A DNA stretch of 64,000 nt. Source: Pseudacidovorax intermedius. GTDB lineage: Bacteria; Pseudomonadota; Gammaproteobacteria; Burkholderiales; Burkholderiaceae_C. Location of the stretch: positions 860,836-924,835 of the forward strand of contig NZ_QQAV01000001.1 in assembly GCF_003350475.1 (NCBI RefSeq). Reading direction: 5' to 3'. Both the position numbers and the translations under genes were made by a program. How positions within the stretch are numbered: the first letter of the stretch is position 1; the number at the start of each line of letters is the position of its first letter. The notes below the pieces were generated by a model, which did no database searches, had not been told where the DNA came from, and worked only from the letters and a program-made list of their open reading frames with translations. Below are positions 61,476 to 64,000 of this stretch, in pieces.

Positions 61476-62903
61476 CTAGCCCGCGGGGCTAAAAGCTGCT
61501 GGGGGCTGCAGCGCCTGCGCGCGGTGCGCGTCCGAGGTCGCATGCACCCGCTGGATGGGCGCCCGTGCCACGTCGCGCCGCGCGATGGCGGCCACCTCGC
61601 GCATCAGCGCGCGGGCGTCCCAGTCCACCGGCCAGCCCTGCCACAGCCGCAGCGCGCCCTGCACGAAGACGGCGTCGATCTGGTCGCGGTTGGCGAAGCG
61701 CACCAGCTCCCAGCCCAGATCCCAGCTGGGCACGAACTCGGGCACGTCCACGTCCAGCAGCAGGAAGTCGGCCGCGTGACCGGCCGCGATGCGGCCGGTG
61801 ATGTGGCCCAGGCCGGCGGCGCGCGCGCCTTCGTGCGCGGCATGGTCCAGCCAGGTCCAGCCGCCGCCGCAGGAGGAGTCGCCCTTGGCGATGCCCTGCG
61901 TCAGGCGCTGGGCCATCTCGGCGGCGTCCATCAGCCGCAGCGCGTCGGCGCGGGTGCCGTCGGTGCCCAGGCCGAAGGGCACGCCCAGCATCTGCAGGAG
62001 GCCGGCGTCGAGCACGGCATTGCCCTTCCAGGCGCTGGCCACGGGGTTGTAGGCCACGGCGGCGCCGCTGTCCCGCAGCAGGCCCAGCTCGCGCGGCGTG
62101 AGCAGCGTGGCATGGGCGAGCAGCGCGCTCTCGTTGAGCGCGCCCACGGCATGCAGGAGCTCCAGCGGGCGCAGGCCGCGCGCGACCAGCGAGCGCTCGA
62201 CGGCGGCCAAGTGCTCGTTCACATGGGTCTGGAAGCGCGCCCCGGCCTCGCGGGTGAGCGCGGCCACGTCGTGCAGCATGCGGTCGGTGGCGGCCTCGGG
62301 GATGGAGATGGCCAATGACGGATGCACCAGCGGGTCGTGCTCGTGCGTCGCCAGGAAGCCCGCCGCCCGGTCGAGGATGCGGCGCGCGCCGGCCTCGCCC
62401 TCGGTGTTGCCGGCATCGTTGCAGATCAGGCCGAGCACGCAGCGGATGCCCACCTCGCGCGCGGCCCGCGCCACGCCGCCCAGGCCCTCTTCGGAGCGCG
62501 TGCCGGCATCGACCACGGTGGTGAAGCCGCCGCGCAGCGACTCCAGCGCGGCCAGCTTGGCCGACAGGTAGGCGGCGTGTTCGTCCAGCACGCCTTCCAT
62601 CGGCACCCAGATGCGGCGGAAGATCTCCGACGGTTCGCCGAAGGCCAGCGACTTGCCGAAGGCCTGCGTGAGGTGGGTGTGGGTGTCGATGAGGCCCGGC
62701 ATCAGCAGATGGTTCGGGGCCTCGTGCACCGGCAGGCCCGGATGGGCGGCCCGCACCTCGTCGACCGGGCCGACCTGCGTGAAGCGGCCGTTCTGCACGG
62801 CGACGGCCAGGCCCTGCTTCATGCCATCGGGCTGCAGCAGGTGGCCGGGGGCGATCAGGAGCGGGGCATCGCCGGCGGAGCGGAGTTGGTCAGCGGACAG
62901 CAT
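61476..62903 (-). CDS. Amidohydrolase of the TRZ/ATZ/guanine-deaminase group
   Basis: A 475-residue metal-dependent hydrolase. The metal-binding HxH is in PGLIDTHTHLTQAF, a further His is in TQTHVNEH-like QTHVNEHLAAV, and the Asp is in FGLGTDGTRADALRL. A C-terminal strand domain closes the composite beta-sandwich (HITGRIAAGHAADFLLLDVD). It probably deaminates or hydrolyses an N-heterocycle. Location beside glutaminase, transporters and a Bug protein suggests nitrogen-compound use. The ATG at 62903 gives the family length. Confidence 0.92.
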   Translation of the reverse strand: MLSADQLRSAGDAPLLIAPGHLLQPDGMKQGLAVAVQNGRFTQVGPVDEVRAAHPGLPVHEAPNHLLMPGLIDTHTHLTQAFGKSLAFGEPSEIFRRIWVPMEGVLDEHAAYLSAKLAALESLRGGFTTVVDAGTRSEEGLGGVARAAREVGIRCVLGLICNDAGNTEGEAGARRILDRAAGFLATHEHDPLVHPSLAISIPEAATDRMLHDVAALTREAGARFQTHVNEHLAAVERSLVARGLRPLELLHAVGALNESALLAHATLLTPRELGLLRDSGAAVAYNPVASAWKGNAVLDAGLLQMLGVPFGLGTDGTRADALRLMDAAEMAQRLTQGIAKGDSSCGGGWTWLDHAAHEGARAAGLGHITGRIAAGHAADFLLLDVDVPEFVPSWDLGWELVRFANRDQIDAVFVQGALRLWQGWPVDWDARALMREVAAIARRDVARAPIQRVHATSDAHRAQALQPPAAFSPAG

Positions 62904-62953
62904 GGAGAAGGTGTTCGGAAAGGCGCGCTCACCGCGGAGCGCAGGAAGACGTG

Positions 62954-63703
62954 TCACTTCAGGATCAGAAGGGCGAACCAGCCACCCGTGGCCAGCAGCA
63001 GCACGGCCACGCCGCGTTGCAGTTGGGCGATGGGCAGCCGCCGCGCGGCGCGCTGGCCCAGCAGGCTGCCGGCCATCAGCAGCAGGCCGCACGTCAGCGC
63101 CAGGCGCCAGTCCAGCCGGCCCGCCAGCGCATGGACGGTGCTGGCCGACACGGCCACCGGCAGCTGGACGGCCTGGGCCGCGGCGACCGCGAAGACCAGC
63201 GGCTGGCGCAGCAGCATCAGCAGCGGCAGCAGCAGCACCGGGCCGCCGGTGCCCGTCAGCGCCGAGCCGGCACCGACCGCCCCACCCAGCGCCGCGAGCG
63301 CCCCGGTGCCCAGCGTCGGCGCGCCTCCGTGGACGCCGGCCGACGCCGGCCGCAGCCCGCGCCAGCCTGCCAGCAGCACCAGCGCCGTGACGCCGGCCAG
63401 CAGCACCTGCACCGGCAGCCAGCGCACCACCAGCGCGCCGACAACAGCACCCACGAGGGCACCCGCCAGCAGCGGCACGCAGCGGCGCGCGAGTTCGGGC
63501 CGCTGCCGCAGGGGGCCGAGCGCTACCAGCGCCGGCAGCAGGAAGGCCAGCGACGAGGCCGCGATGGCCTGCGGGGCCGGCACGCCGCCCAGCGTGGTCA
63601 GCAGCGGCACCACCAGCACGCCGCCGATGCCCGTCGCGCCGATCAGCGCGCCGGCCACCAGCAGCAGCGGCGCGACGATCCAGGCGTGGGCGATCAGCGG
63701 CAT
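62954..63703 (-). CDS. TauE/SafE-family sulfite/organoacid exporter
   Basis: A 249-residue membrane protein with about eight hydrophobic segments. It begins with the TauE/SafE signature LLVAGALIGATGIGGVLVVP and repeats it in GGAVGAGSALTGTGGPVLLL. The family exports sulfite, sulfoacetate or other anions. It lies 10 bases from the Bug-family gene upstream and 50 bases from the amidohydrolase gene downstream. Confidence 0.92.
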   Translation of the reverse strand: MPLIAHAWIVAPLLLVAGALIGATGIGGVLVVPLLTTLGGVPAPQAIAASSLAFLLPALVALGPLRQRPELARRCVPLLAGALVGAVVGALVVRWLPVQVLLAGVTALVLLAGWRGLRPASAGVHGGAPTLGTGALAALGGAVGAGSALTGTGGPVLLLPLLMLLRQPLVFAVAAAQAVQLPVAVSASTVHALAGRLDWRLALTCGLLLMAGSLLGQRAARRLPIAQLQRGVAVLLLATGGWFALLILK

Positions 63704-63713
63704 TGGGGAAGCC

Positions 63714-64000
63714 TCACTCTGCCTTGATGCCCGCTCGGGTGACCACGTCCTGAATCGTCTGGCGCTCCTTCTTCAGGTACTCGCCGAAGGCCGGGCCGGT
63801 GGTCACCACGGGGCGCACGGCGATCTCGGCCAGGCGGCGCACCACCTCCGGGTCCTTCATCGTGGCCTGCACGGCATCGGCCAGCTTGGCAGCCACCGGG
63901 GCAGGCACATTGGCGGGCGCCAGGATGCCCAGCCAGGAGTCGAGCTCGAAGCCCTTGAGCGCCGGCGTCTCGGCCAGGGCCGGCACCTGCGGCGCGATGG
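63714..64000 (-). CDS. Bug-family (TctC) binding protein, 3' part only
   Basis: The C-terminal 95 or so residues of a tripartite-tricarboxylate transporter binding protein; the gene continues past the window edge. Typical segments are APQVPALAETPALKGFELDS, then WLGILAPANVPAPVAAKL and MKDPEVVRRLAEIAVRPV. It is the first visible gene of the leftward run and lies 10 bases from the TauE/SafE gene, suggesting one transcript. The ligand is unknown. Confidence 0.88.
   Translation of the reverse strand, partial: IAPQVPALAETPALKGFELDSWLGILAPANVPAPVAAKLADAVQATMKDPEVVRRLAEIAVRPVVTTGPAFGEYLKKERQTIQDVVTRAGIKAE

Noticed and set aside
1-64000. tRNA, rRNA, CRISPR arrays, prophage or transposase genes
   Set aside because: I looked for T-loop motifs, regularly spaced direct repeats, and integrase or transposase signatures, and saw none that could be supported.

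Overview
The window is a GC-rich bacterial chromosome segment. Gene content points to Betaproteobacteria, order Burkholderiales, and most likely a Comamonadaceae-type organism. The indicators are the mnmG-rsmG-LysE-parA-hydrolase-parB cluster, Bug-type (TctC) solute-binding proteins, many LysR regulators next to small catabolic operons, and Comamonadaceae-like GC-rich hairpin repeats between genes. The family assignment is inference; no rRNA or tRNA gene was seen to confirm it.

Layout. 1-5.9 kb: 3' end of dadA, an OmpW porin, a LysR regulator with cobalamin adenosyltransferase, a D-lactate-dehydrogenase-type flavoprotein and a CsgG-like lipoprotein. 6-12 kb: leftward cluster mnmG, rsmG, lysE-like, parA, alpha/beta hydrolase, parB, with two parS sites inside rsmG and mnmG. 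11.8-12.5 kb: a Phd/PIN toxin-antitoxin pair with a palindromic operator. 12.6-15.2 kb: DUF1328 protein, glutathione transferase, old yellow enzyme. 15.2-18.4 kb: copper module (copA, copZ-like, cueR) with two MerR-type promoters. 18.4-19.5 kb: a 1.17-kb gene-free region holding a diverged tandem duplication with DnaA boxes, GC clusters and DnaA-trio-like tracts. It looks like a duplicated replication origin and is the most striking feature.

19.5-30.3 kb reads as an envelope locus. It has the CreB/CreC two-component system, PBP1A, a VIT/VWA protein with a PEP-CTERM-like tail, its own exosortase, an EpsI-like protein and a GT51 transglycosylase. A CreB-type tag (TTCAC-N6-TTCAC) lies upstream of the VIT/VWA gene, suggesting that CreBC controls a dedicated exosortase system.

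30.5-46.3 kb: a small secreted protein, proC, a Bug transporter protein with its LysR, a glutarate/glutaryl-CoA module (LysR, gcdH, CoA-transferase), a lower-GC islet with a PIN-domain gene broken by an in-frame TAG, transporters, a large orphan protein, a class A beta-lactamase, and DUF1330/DUF1127 proteins. 46.4-53.2 kb: a LysR-controlled seven-gene operon (GAF, VOC, hydrolase, ABC importer, FAD monooxygenase) for an unknown substrate. 53.2-57.5 kb: a divergent pair of citrate-synthase-family genes, one with an N-terminal HTH, then a kinase-like protein and a DUF3253 protein. 57.4-64 kb: a leftward run of MFS, panE, glutaminase, DMT exporter, amidohydrolase, TauE/SafE and a truncated Bug protein.
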